A DNA stretch of 64,000 bases from contig NW_006281100.1 of the NCBI RefSeq assembly GCF_000203795.2, positions 670,535 to 734,534 of the forward strand, given 5' to 3'. This document shows positions 40,139-51,261 of this stretch, in pieces. Numbering within the stretch: the first letter of the stretch is position 1; the number at the start of each line of letters is the position of its first letter. Under the pieces are notes generated by a model that saw only the letters and a program-made list of their open reading frames with translations, made no database searches and was not told the origin of the DNA. The position numbers and the translations under genes are program-made. This DNA is from Batrachochytrium dendrobatidis JAM81. Its lineage: Eukaryota > Chytridiomycota > Chytridiomycetes > Rhizophydiales.

Positions 40139-43100
40139 ATGGATTCTCCTGTCGAGAATACAGCCCAGTTTTTCGAAACAAAGTTCGTTACTACTGAAAT
40201 CAACCGAATCGCAGTACAGTTTCCATTTCAGCCGTATCCACAGCAGAATGCATTGATGACTACTATCATCAACGCTCTTCAAAAGGTAGATCCAGTAGTA
40301 TTGACGCACTTTATGGCGTTGAATGCTAGGCTACTAATGTAACAAATGCATGATACGATTCAGTTGGCTGACCTGCTGGTTCAATTTTTTGAATACCCAT
40401 TTCAAGTCCGAAAATGCACTCGTCGAATCACCTACTGGGACTGGTAAAACCTTGTGTCTTTTGTGCTCCACTTTGGCCTGGAGATCCACATATATGCTTT
40501 GGCGAAAAGAAGCTATGCGCTCTGAGACTGAAAGAGACACGCTTGTTCTTGATCAGTTGAGTATGCAAGCCTTCGGATCTATGCATTCAGGTTAGATCTT
40601 GTGTCTCGTAACATGCAAATCTATAGACATGAAACCCCATTACCTTTGCTCGTATCTGCTTGTTAAACTATCAACAGCTGTCTAGGATAGTATATATAAT
40701 ATTTGTTTTTATTTATATGTATGCCATGATGGTGCGTTCACCCCGCATTAGACGATCGTCCTATTGGTAAACCACCCCAAATATTCTTTGCATCTGTAAG
40801 TATCGAGTTATCAAGCTTAAACATTCAATCGATTTTACTTTACTGACATGTGATTATTGTAAACACTTTTGCTATAAAATACAATATAGAGAACTCATTC
40901 CCAGCTGTCCCAAGCAATTTCAGAGCTTCGCAATACTGCATATAGGTAAGCTTTGATGGTATTGTGTTGAGAAAGTCTTGGCTCTTGGTTGGGATAATTG
41001 ATATGACTATACTCAACATATACCACTGAAATTGTCGCAAACAACTTAACATCAAACTTTATTCAGAAATGCTGTATGCACTGTCGTTGGAAGTCGAGAT
41101 CAAATGTGTATCAACCCCGCTGTTGCACAAGTAAAGAACACGCTTCGCGCTAGTCTATGTAAATCAATGGTTCAGAAACAAACATGTTCGTATCACGCAG
41201 AATCTGAAGGTGTGTAATAGTTTGATTTTTTCATACAATTATATATAATATTTTTGGGTCTGCGTTGTATATATTTTGACAATGAGAAACGTATTTATTT
41301 GTTCCGATTGATGTACATGCGGACACCATCGTTGTATAGGATTGCATAATCACGCTGCTGCAACAGCACTCATCATGGATATAGAAGATCTAGTTGTATT
41401 TGGTCGAGAACGAAAAGCATGTCCATATTATATGTCCAAAGCAATTCAGCCTCGCGCAGATATTATTTTTCTCCCTTATAATTATCTTGTAGATAGAAAC
41501 TCGCGCAATTCGCAAAATTTCTCTCTCGAGTAAGTTGTTAATTGAAATAGCCAGTTTTTGTCAAACTTGAGGTTTAATTCGTAACTTTACACTTTTGATT
41601 GTATCACTAGAAATTCCATTATTATATTTGATGAAGGTATACTTTTCATAAGCCCTTGCTATTGTAAATTTACTCTAAAATGGTTTTCAATTGATATACA
41701 ATGAGCATTTAGGGCATAATATGGCAAGTGAAGGCATTTAATCTACTTGTATACTTGTAATTTTACACGCTTTAATGCTTTGGTTTTAATCGCGTCAAAT
41801 GCCACCGGGATATATTAGGAATCATGTTGCAATGATGCAACTTCATTTGAAATATCAACACATGACTTGGAGTTATCAATCCAGGAACTGGATACATGCA
41901 TCAAGATTCTGTCAACTCATCGGCTTAAACAACAAGAGTTTTTTTTTGAAATTGATATGGACGAGATACTAATACTACAAGGTATGCATGAATCTACATG
42001 ATCGTTTGGCATGTGTTGTCTGCCGAGTATCTCAACTAAACAGCACCGGTAATACTATTTGACTGAATCTATATTTTAGCCTTGCTTTTAAATCTGAAAA
42101 TAAACATTCAGAAGCTTCTGAGCACTCCAAGAGTTTCCAGCAAAGAGCTAGAAGGAAGTTATATTTTAAAACTTTTTGGCCCAGTTGAGCTTGACGGCGT
42201 TGTTCAAAATTTCAATTCAAAAGTTGTTGATACTTGTTTGGGCATATTAACATATGGTAAAATATCAAAATACTATGTTTTGAACTATATTGTTGAAAAC
42301 TGGATTGCTTTAATTTAACTTGAATATAAAGATCAAATCTTTGTAAAAAAAAGGCAACATCCTTCGCTATTGACATTCAAAAGTGCACTTCGGATCGCGG
42401 TTCAAGCGGCCAATGAAGATCATTCGGCTCTTTCTCACTACATGGTAAGAATCTAACTGATAGTCCGTATTGTTAAAATACCATTAACTTTGAAGCTAAT
42501 TTTGAATGGTAACGTGTGCCTTTTAGATTTACATTCAGTACACTAGTACTAAATCTGACAGTAAATCTGCTACACACTATGGTTTTATTCCTGATAAAAA
42601 TAATCAAGACATTCTATTGAGCTTCTGGTGCTTTAATTCTGGTGTAGCTATGCAGGAACTAAAGCGAATGAAAGTTCGATCGATAGTTGTAGCTTCTGGT
42701 ACCCTTGTAAGAGAGTTTTGAGTTGATCTTACTATTAACTGAATTGCAAGTCTCACCAAGTATTTTTATTCAACTTGAATATTTTACCAGAGTCCGCTAG
42801 ATGGATTTTCAGATGAAATGGGAATGTATGTACTTGATGTGTAATTTGAGTGAAAGTCATGTTGCTATATTTATTTTTTAATATTGGTATTACCGACAAT
42901 TCAATGTTAGCCCATTTCCACATCGATTAGAAAACACACACGTTATTGATCAATCTCAGGTATATATTAGCGTTGTGACTAAAGGTTCACAAAACATTCC
43001 AATATCAACTGCCTACAAATCGCGTGAAACCAACAACAGTACCAAAGAATTTGGAAATGCCATTATTGAATTTGCCAAAATTGTTCCGGATGGCATGCTT

Positions 43101-45224
43101 GTTTTCTTTACCTCCTATTCAATCATGAATACATGCATTAGTGTATGGAAACAGGTATGCTGTGGTTTATCTCATGAAATTTAGACTGCTTTAATTATAC
43201 CGCTTCATTAACTATACACCTGATATACAATTAGCCTTCAAATGATTTGATCTCCAAATCAATATGGGAGTCCATTTCAGAATTGAAATACCCAATAATG
43301 GAATCACGAAATCAACAAGAATTTGTTTTAGCGATGAAGAGCTTTGAAGAGCGAATTGATCAAAAGAAGTGGCCACCGCCAATTTTTTTTGCAATCTGCC
43401 GTGGAAGAGTGAGCGAAGGTATTGATTTTAGTGACCGTAAAGGTCGAGCTGTAGTAATATATGGTATTCCTTATCCTACGTATAAGGATCCAAATGTCAT
43501 GCTGAAACAAAAATATTTGGATTCGGCTGCTGCAAAATCACAGGTAATTTACTATAATACTGGTACGTCTTGTTAAATTATAATAACAAGATCACACCAT
43601 ATATTGTATAATATGCGGGCAATTTAGGGAAGAATAAGGGGTAAAGAATGGTATCTTCAACAAGCATGTCGATCCGTCAATCAAGCAATTGGCCGTGTGT
43701 ACGTTTCTTGAAGTTATTTAACTTTTCCACAATCTATAGAGCATTTATACTTTTGCCTCTAATCTTCAAAATAATCAATTTATTGCATACTATATTATAT
43801 AGTATTCGGCATAAGAATGACTTTGGAGCAATCCTACTTTGTGATGAACGATTTCAAGAGACAAAAACTATTAGAAATTTGCCCCATTGGCTTCGCTCCA
43901 GCATCAATATTCCAGCAAGTTACTCAACTTTTGTAATGCTGTCTGATTATAGTCTATTGTGTATGCTTACATATGTGTGCTTGTAACACTACAGAAAACA
44001 TTCGAGGGCACACGGAATCAATTAATAGAATTTTTTAAAGGAGCCACAAATAGGGAATTAATGGGCAATAATAGAAATAATACCAGCCTCAGCCATCAAA
44101 TATTATGCAACTCATCTCTAGTTGCAGATCCGTTATCTCGACCTGTGGCCATCACACACAAGATTCTTCCAATCACATCAATCAATTGTGGAAAAGCTGC
44201 ACCATTTATTCACACCACACAACAAAAAATTCCATATGTAAGCTTAGCCAAATCTATCGTACTTTAAGGTCTTTACATTTCTCACCTTTTCTGGATCTGT
44301 GTACCTTTTGATAGTATGCTTTAAAATTAGAGCACGATCCTTTGCGAGATGCTTCGCGATTTGGTTCTGCTAGTTCTCAAAAATATGTAAAGCGAACTTA
44401 CCAGGTAAGTTCAATTTTTGCCGTATGATTATTGGAAATAGAATGTATGCTAACTTTGGCTTGATTTAGCATATCCACGACCCACTTTCAAATCCATCGC
44501 GACTCCAACCAGTTCAATCAAAGGTAATTGACTTGTTTTTTTAAATGGTATGATTTTGATGCCAACACTACTTTTTGATTGGGACATGTTACAATCAAAA
44601 AGCCAAGCCTTGACTGCGCCGTCGAGCAACGTTTGGAAACTACAAAATATTCATCCAATCATACTTTGCATTGCAATGCAATCGTACCTTCAGATTCTAC
44701 GAATAACCTGACACCATTCCCCATCGTGTCTCGGCCAGTTTATTCTGCTCAACATATTTTACAAGCTGAAAATATCAGTACTCCAGTCACTCTTGACAAG
44801 CCTTTGTTACCGCCAAAAAATGTACTTTCCGTAAACGATCCTAGACAGTTTATGGAAAAGGTAAGAAACCTAGAGTTAAACTCACATGCCATTGCAATAA
44901 TGGAATTGTTGTTAAATATAGAATGCATTCTGAAATGTACCACCATTTGTACTGACACCAATCTTACAGGTGGCAAGAATTGCACCCACAAGTATAAACA
45001 AAAAGTTTAAGCGTTTGCTCTACGACTACAGCAAACGCACCATTAAAATTCAAAGTCTGATTTCTGCGTCACTTGATACTTTTATAGACGAGTTGAACCA
45101 GTACGTTTCGTTGGAAGAATGCCTTGAATTAGCAAAAGAGTTTCGTTTATTTATTGGTAGTCGGCATCATAGTCTGTATGATACCGCACTGTGTCTTAAG
45201 ATCTCTCAAAAAACACCCACCTAG
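40139..45224 (+). CDS. RTEL1: RTEL1-type Fe-S DNA helicase
   Basis: Reconstructed as 22 small exons: 40139-40285, 40407-40590, 40752-40795, 40890-40945, 41067-41209, 41340-41529, 41611-41636, 41713-41723, 41819-41981, 42080-42256, 42332-42444, 42527-42706, 42791-42825, 42911-43154, 43235-43543, 43628-43698, 43803-43932, 43995-44237, 44315-44404, 44470-44523, 44603-44860 and 44970-45224. They form one frame of about 1,040 residues. Motifs: FPFQPYPQQ, Walker [32 protein letters not shown], four Fe-S cysteines (QMCINP, SLCKSM, QTCSYH, KACPYY), [12 protein letters not shown], box II DEGH in place of [37 protein letters not shown] and [15 protein letters not shown]1 dismantles T-loops, D-loops and G-quadruplexes in telomere maintenance and anti-recombination. 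One exon is 11 nt and is followed by a GC-AG intron. FANCJ or CHL1 are less likely because the [16 protein letters not shown] and [11 protein letters not shown] segments fit RTEL1 best. Confidence 0.88.
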
Positions 45225-45361
45225 TGCTTGAGACAGTTTGTCATGCAATAAAATATACGACATGAAATGAGAGGCTAGACTGAAGATAATCCTCAATTTT
45301 CAAATGCATTTGTAATCACAGCTATGCCATTGATCTGCTATAAAAATTCGGATTTACTGTT

Positions 45362-46307
45362 TTATTTTACCCATGAAATGGGGATTGAATGGACGTTATC
45401 TGTCAAGAGATCCAAGTAGCAGTACATAAAGATCTTTTTACTAAATGTAGCAAGTCGCCCAGCACGAACGATATCAGCTCCTGTTATCTGTTGATCTGAG
45501 TCGACTATCTTTACTATATACATTGCATGACATAATGACGGATCTCGAGGATACAATAAGAAATCTCCACCAAACTTACTGCCAGATGAAATAAACCAAC
45601 CTGCACGCCACAAAAACAAAAACACTGTATTCCGAATATTCTGACGGCTCTGTAAATGCATTCCTAATCCAGGATCTACCGGCACCGCATTATACCATGG
45701 CAGGCTATTAGATTGATGATTGGTCGAGACTGGAATACTTGGTGGAATACTTGAATTTAGAGCAGATTGAATTCTTCCAGTTGTGTCTTTTTGATGCATT
45801 GTTTCAAGATGTATCTTTGTCATATGAGCAGCATATCTGATTTGCATAGCATTATAGGTATCCATATGTTCAGAAAGTTCTACCCTTTGACATTCAATGT
45901 CGGCAGCAGTGGGGATTAAATGTGATAGCTCATCATTTATGAGTACCCCTACGCCATTTGAAATCAGAAAATGCACTTGCTCGGGAGACAGGAGTAGTGG
46001 AAGGCCATGTAATGTATTTTGTAGTGGTGACAAAACAAGACTGCCAACAAAACCACCAATAATGCGCCATTTCCTGCGAAGGATCTGTGCATCTGGGATG
46101 AGTTGAATAAGACTATTGTCAGTTGATGTTTCAATGTACAAGCCAAATACTCGACAAGGACTTTGGCTGTAATCACTATTAAAAGGATGACTCACCCTTT
46201 GCATCCCATACGAGACCTGATTCTCCCAAAGCGTTTGTATCTAGATCTAACGGTCTGTATGCTAAAGTCCTGTTGACATTGATGTGAATTTTTAATTTGT
46301 TTGACAT
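45362..46307 (-). CDS. SEN34: tRNA-splicing endonuclease catalytic subunit Sen34/TSEN34
   Basis: Two exons on the minus strand, 46307..46196 and 46092..45362, about 280 residues. The intron GTGAGT...CCCAG joins SGLVWDAK to DAQILRRKWRIIGGFVGSL, the conserved Sen34 N-terminal region. The C-terminal catalytic fold is clear: FLFLWRAGWFISSGSKFGGD, then LLYPRDPSLCHAMYIV and VRAGRLATFSKKIF, which supply the Tyr/His/Lys triad. Sen34 cleaves the 3' splice site of pre-tRNA introns within the SEN complex. It is tail-to-tail with RTEL1, 137 bp apart. Confidence 0.92.
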
Positions 46308-46429
46308 TTTCGGCTAACCCATCAAACAAGCCTATTGCCAACTATCAATTTCCATCAACCAACTGCGCCACCATTTGGATTCCTGTATGGTTGAACTGAA
46401 ACTCAATCCTTTTAAACAATGTCCAACAT

Positions 46430-46700
46430 ATAAAGTACAGTCAAACTACAGTTTTGAGCATCTCCTTTACTTTTGACATAGCCATACATTGTACAGTCCC
46501 AAGTTTGATAACAGACTTGTACATTGCAATCCAAACATCAAGTTTGTTTGAATATTGTCAACAAAAGTCTGGACATGTTCATTGTTGCCAATCTGTCCGT
46601 CATTCACAAGAATTGGTTTTTGTAGTAATATTGTCGAAATCATTGACATTGTTGACCAACATTTGCGCTTGGTAAGGTCCATGAGTGCGCTCACAACGTC
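46430..46700 (-). repeat. MITE-like repeat, copy H (fragment)
   Basis: Retains 'ttttgacatagccatacatt', 'gtacattgcaatccaaacat' and 'tgttcattgttgccaatctg', which correspond to the middle of the family. Neither terminal repeat is present. Boundaries are approximate. Confidence 0.45.
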
Positions 46701-46919
46701 TCATCCAAGTGTTGATGACTACAGGGTTGTTAGGGCATCAATAAATCATTTGATGTATTAGTTTTCATGACAATATATTATAAAAAGAACATGATTAGAA
46801 TGATAAACCCGCCAAAAACTGTTTTCTGAACAATGCTGTTTTTGAGTCGAGGATCTGGTAAAGGCAGATCAACAAAGTAAAAAACGTGTAGGAACACAAC
46901 ACTTTTACACTTTTAGTTC

Positions 46920-47424
46920 AAATTTCCTTTACTACAAACCGAAAACAAACAAGGAAAAAGAAGTCACTACACAAATCACATCCATACATTGTGATTGCTA
47001 TTGCAGACGTTGATTTTACAACAACAGAAATATCTGGCATGACCATGACATTGAACAAGCTCTGCTGTATCCTAAAAACTCGGATACATTTGCGTTTTGA
47101 CTCAAAAAAGACCACACGTTTTAGAAATGCAACAGTTGTTTCCATGCCAGTCGCGTAATGTCCACTTCAAGTGTTTGTTTTAAAAAAAGAAAAACTGAAG
47201 GTTGAAAAGATGTCAAAAATGTGAAATGTATTAGAACACGAATGTGATGTGAATACTCGCTCTGTATTTTTGTACAAGAATGAGCACCAAAGAGAAACAT
47301 CAGTAAATTAAGGTTTATAAAACAATATTGTTCAGTAAATTTAGCACAAATCATGTCAGTCCTGAAAGTCTATTATGCATTTTGACACTTATTTAGTGAT
47401 CCATTTTACGTGAATGTGACTGTA
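46920..47424 (+). repeat. MITE-like repeat, copy I, overlapping the edge of the mobile element
   Basis: The right end is a clean family terminus, 'ccattttacgtgaatgtgac' then 'tgta'. Internal blocks 'tatcctaaaaactcggatac', 'tttttgtacaagaatgagca' and 'gtccacttcaagtgtttgtt' link it to copy E. Its last 156 bp (47,269-47,424) are also present, inverted, at 61,515-61,670. The left boundary is uncertain. Confidence 0.6.
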
Positions 47425-48621
47425 TATAGAATCTCGGTGATAAAGTAGTAAAACATTAATTTGTAGTAATACTAACAGAATCACCTCGTCAAATTAAAAC
47501 ATTTCGTAATAAACAAAACACTCTTGGCTTTGAATTTTTTCATTTGACCAACTCAAATTAACAATATTGTAATTCATGAATATATATCATGACTCTTACA
47601 CAATGGTTTACAGTCTGCTATCCTTCTACCCCAATTTGTCTTGTAAACACTCAACCGTCTGCTCAATGGCACTTTTTATTTATCAACAATCACAGTATTT
47701 TTCTGTGCTATCAACTGCTGTCACTTGAGTATATTGTACCAATCAACTACTGTAAATTAAATTTATCAAGATAAAAGTATATCGATAACTGTTACATGCA
47801 ACTTTGATTAAAAGGTAGATTTCAAACATTGTATTCAAAGCTTGTATCAAAAAGTATTCGACACTAAGCCAAATCTCAACTACCAGTAAATGAGTTTACG
47901 TTTTAAAACAGTTTTGCATAAATAATTTGAATTAATTAAATATATTTTTAAAAGATAAACATTTTGCAATTTTGAACTACAATCATCTACCAATTGAAAA
48001 ACTAAAGCAACTAATATAAATAGGCAAGTAATATCATTATTCGTGCTATTGCAATAACATCGTGCATCACTGGTTGAAAATAAACGCAAAAGACACACAC
48101 ACTAACAATAGAATCAAACAGGAGTAGTATGTGTAGGGCACCGAATGATACCAGTTTTTATCAACAACGATTTCTGTTTTACTAAATCAATATTTAGTAA
48201 AACAAGAACGGTATTGATTATTCTGAGTGAGATTTGCTGGCGTTTGAGAATGAATTCATTGCCCTGTCATTGAGGGCAGTTCGTGTTTTCGAAAGTGCCA
48301 TTTTTCACGCGGTTTTTTTTCACTTCTTTTTTTCCAAAAAAATGATGGCGTCAGAACTCTGGGTCAAGCTTGGAAGCTATAACGCAGTTGAAGTCTCTAC
48401 TGAAGGATGTCGAAATGTCGACAAATTTCTCAAGGCTTGCAAGAGGGAGCTCCCCCGCTTGCTTGACGCTTACGACTCTGCTCAACTTTCCCTCTCCACC
48501 ACTGCCGGTGGTCCTGCTCTTCGACCTGGTCTTCTGCTGTCTGATATTCTCTCTCAGCCTGGCTATGTGGAAAACACTGCCAAGGCTCCTCTCTTCATCA
48601 GTGTTGCGGACAGTTCTGCTC
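47269..48621 (+). repeat. Left terminal inverted repeat (1,353 bp)
   Basis: Matches 60,318-61,670 in inverted orientation over its whole length with no length difference; I noticed a single mismatch ('aaaagataaac' here, 'aaaagacaaac' there, near 47,960). The outer 156 bp are the end of MITE copy I. The next roughly 0.9 kb is AT-rich and non-coding. The innermost 280 bp are the first 93 codons of a CRN gene. Short open frames in the AT-rich part (for example 47,589-47,774) occur in both repeats but show no recognisable domain. Confidence 0.95.
48176..48203. promoter_or_regulatory. Perfect 12-bp-arm inverted repeat upstream of left CRN
   Basis: Arms GTTTTACTAAAT and ATTTAGTAAAAC are separated by CAAT, about 140 bp before the CRN ATG. 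The dyad could bind a dimeric regulator or form a hairpin; no known factor site is recognised. The same dyad is present in the right terminal repeat. Confidence 0.5.
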
Positions 48622-50147
48622 AACGAACTACCGGTGCTGATATGAATATCGTCACCAATGCATTTCCTCCCCTTGGACGGAGGCAACTTTACAGCAGTGC
48701 AAAAAGTACAACTCGCCAGCAGTCGATTTACGGCATTACAGTTCAAGTGGAGATTGGAAACTTTGGCATACTCCAAGAGCTCAAGCTGGAACGCTTGAAC
48801 AAGACAGGATCACTTCTCTGGACTGAAGTCGTGCTATCTGATCGAAATACGCTCGATAATTGGTCTGGAGAGATAGACATTCAAACTTATGTCAAGAATG
48901 CATTGAAAGATTGCTCGAGAGTTTGCCCGTTTCTCAAATCGTTGGATGTTTACCGAGAACAAACCTTTTCCTTTGCTCAGATAATGGATAAAAAGCAAGG
49001 CAACAGAGCAGATGCAATTGTATTCGTTAAAGACACAGCATTTATTACTGGTGTTGCCGAAGTCAAGGTCCCCGGCTCGAATTTGGACGATATTTATCAG
49101 ATTGTGGATTATATGGTTGACCTACGGAATTCATTCAATGTCCGCTATGTCTTTGGCGTGTATACAACGTATGAAGAGTGGAAAATCCTGTGGTTTGAAG
49201 ACTCGCAGGAGGCAGCTGAAAGTGACTCAAAGGAACGGTATGACGAACTGTGTCTTGCAGGCAGTGCCAATGAATACGCGATCACAGAAGGAGCAGTGAA
49301 GATATTCCAGTCAAAGACCTATCGATTTTGTGATCCTGAATTGATTGAATGCCTGGCGACTCTGTTGTACAAAGTGTCAATGACTCCAGTTTACAATCCT
49401 ACCAAGTTCATCGATGACCGTTCAAGATATGTGTACGCCACTGCCACATCAATCCAGTACAAGTCACTTCCCAAGCGCTTGGAATATTTCAAGTATGCAA
49501 TGCCACCCAAGCAGACTCGCAATTTCTACATCTTGTCATATTTTCATCGCGGAGGAGATGGTCGTGTGGTGTTGGTTACTTCAGAAAGTGGCAATTTGGC
49601 AGTGATCAAGTTTCTTTATCACGATGAAGATCTGGATGCTCTTTGAAAGGCGCTAGAAGATGAGCAAAACCGATGGGAAACGCTCTGGCAAGTGCAGTGT
49701 CGCATAGTTGATCTGAATGGCCGATCTGGTCTATTGATGCCTTTTTGTATGCCTTTCAATCCACACAGATGCAAGTTTTCGTCGCTTCAAACCTGGAACA
49801 AGATAAGCTCAAAGTTTAACTACGACCTGCTCAGTGAAGAATTGGAAGATTGCGTCAATACCCAGCAGTTGGATGCCTACCAAGTGTCCCCATTGTTGGC
49901 TGCCAAAGAAGCACTGTCTACCGTTGCTGACAAACTATCGTCACATATGGATTTATGTTTTCGCCACGTTGCTCTCCTACCAAAGCGGAATAGCCAAACG
50001 GATTTCTATGATTTTCAAGCCATTCTGATTGATCTGACAAGAGTTGAATCAGAACTAGATCCCCAAGTCGCCCATTCGCGCGCAGCTGAAGGTTATGCAA
50101 AATTGGAGTTGGAACTTGACCAAATTAAGAAGGCATTCCCCAACTAA
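48342..50147 (+). pseudogene. Crinkler (CRN) protein: header + PD-(D/E)XK nuclease + kinase-like domain, one in-frame TGA
   Basis: The start is taken at the ATGATG at 48,342; the upstream open frame has no ATG. Residues 1-93 are a CRN header, ubiquitin-like in this family (ELWVKLGSYNAVEV; VDKFLKACKREL; LRPGLLLSDILSQPGY; PLFISVADSSA). Next comes a restriction-endonuclease-like domain with an Asp at RADAIVF (about residue 222) and an ExK at VAEVKVPG (about 238). A kinase-like region begins at NLAVIKFLYHDED. A TGA at 49,644-49,646 (codon 435) interrupts the frame, which then stays open to 50,147 with further kinase-like sequence (FRHVALLPK; FQAILIDLTRVE). CRN proteins are known as host-directed effectors or intragenomic-conflict toxins with nuclease and kinase tips. 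The promoter and header lie inside the terminal repeat; the unique part begins exactly after it. With one lesion, either recent inactivation or readthrough is possible. Confidence 0.8.
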
Positions 50148-50209
50148 CTCAATAACAAACACTTCACTTTACATCTTGTCAACTATTCTACCCGAACATT
50201 TATTATTTT

Positions 50210-50909
50210 ATGTTGTCTCTTATTCAAAATACCGATGTCCCATCGTTTCCGTGTCAGCAATGGAACGCAAAGTGTTTGTTATTGAGTCAAGACGGGCCCA
50301 CAGAGGACAGCGTTAAAAGAATCAGACCGCCAGATACAAAGGAGTTGTTCGTCTACAAGCTCCTGCATCATATTGGAGTCGGTCCTGAATCTCATTTCAT
50401 CATCCCATCTTACGGCACAAAGAAGACTATCTACATCGCCACCAAGGATTGTCATTTGGTCTTATTGTCCAGCTTGACCAAGGATACAACAAACAAAGCT
50501 GCTCTACTGCAATTGGATTTAATATCTCGCATCCTCTGCCTTGGTGATTGCACGACCAACTCCTCAAACTTTGGTCAGGTCGGTGAAAAAGGCGAAGGTT
50601 GTTGACTTCCGTATTGAAAAACAGCCGTTGGGCTATGCCAAACCAGATCCTGGACAAGTTCTACGAAGGAAACAGCGAGTTTCATTATACTGGATTGATG
50701 GAAGCCGCAGTCAAGACTCCAAACGCCGACAAGTTGGGTATTGTGAAAAGTCGCTGCAAGAGTGAGAATTGTTGGAGAGCATCGAATGGGCCGCATTGGA
50801 GATTGCTGGATTGGTCAGAAGATGTAATGGCAAGATGCAATTTGAAGATGATTTGCAGCGATATGTCAAGGTCATCAGGGCAACAGTTGAAGTTCTTATA
50901 AGCTCTTGA
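50210..50909 (+). pseudogene. Kinase-like pseudogene following the left CRN
   Basis: Begins at ATG 50,210 after an A/T-rich leader. The first frame encodes FVYKLLHHIGVGPESHFIIP, YIATKDCHLVLL and LLQLDLISRILCLGDCTTNS with NFG, resembling a divergent kinase-like fold that I recall from chytrid and other fungal expansions. Near 50,575-50,600 the frame must shift to continue with VKKAKVVDFRI (a DFG-like position). It shifts again near 50,650 to FYEGNSEFHYTGLMEA, and again near 50,760 to a helical tail ending at the TGA at 50,907-50,909. At least three frame disruptions make it a pseudogene. Family assignment is from memory of motif order, not a search. Confidence 0.55.
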
Positions 50910-50998
50910 GAAATATATGAACTCGTTTTCTGTTTATGCTTTGTTATAGTTCTTATTACAAGCAATTACAATTGTAATGGATGCTCAACGCCTCAAAA

Positions 50999-51153
50999 TT
51001 ACAATTGTAATTTCTATTGTTTACTACAAATGTCTGAACAGATTACAGCCTGGATCAGAAGAGTTGCTGCTCTGAATGATGCTGATTTGGCAGAAGAGCT
51101 CAGATTAATCAACAAGAATTCACTTAATGCATTCGCTAGGGCAATCAGTCGCA
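50999..51153 (+). repeat. Left inner inverted repeat (155 bp)
   Basis: Corresponds to 58,894-59,048 in inverted orientation, with roughly 6-8% differences by eye, so it is clearly older than the outer repeats. It contains the 5' end of a small gene and the leader motif TTACAATTGTA. Similarity stops abruptly after codon 41 of that gene. Confidence 0.85.
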
Positions 51154-51203
51154 TTAATTGGTTGCTTTCTATATCCTTGTTCAATTATTTTATCGAAATG
51201 TGA
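51030..51203 (+). CDS. Truncated 57-residue copy of small element protein
   Basis: Starts MSEQITAWIRRVAALNDADL and matches the first 41 residues of the 107-residue protein on the opposite strand at 58,694-59,017. It then runs into unrelated sequence (INWLLSISLF) and stops at 51,201-51,203. No domain is recognised. It is probably a fragment left by duplication or recombination, although it could still encode a short protein. Confidence 0.5.
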   Translation: MSEQITAWIRRVAALNDADLAEELRLINKNSLNAFARAISRINWLLSISLFNYFIEM

Positions 51204-51261
51204 GCGGAACATTCTTACTCTTGTAATTATCAAATAATAAAATCTCTGGGTAGATATATAA

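Noticed and set aside
47589..47774. 61-codon frame repeated in both terminal repeats (also 61,165-61,350)
   Set aside because: It is duplicated only because it lies in the inverted repeat. There is no recognisable domain, and AT-rich composition explains it.
48234..48341. Upstream extension of the left CRN frame to 48,234
   Set aside because: It opens with TTG, not ATG. The CRN header begins right at the ATGATG at 48,342, so the later start is preferred.
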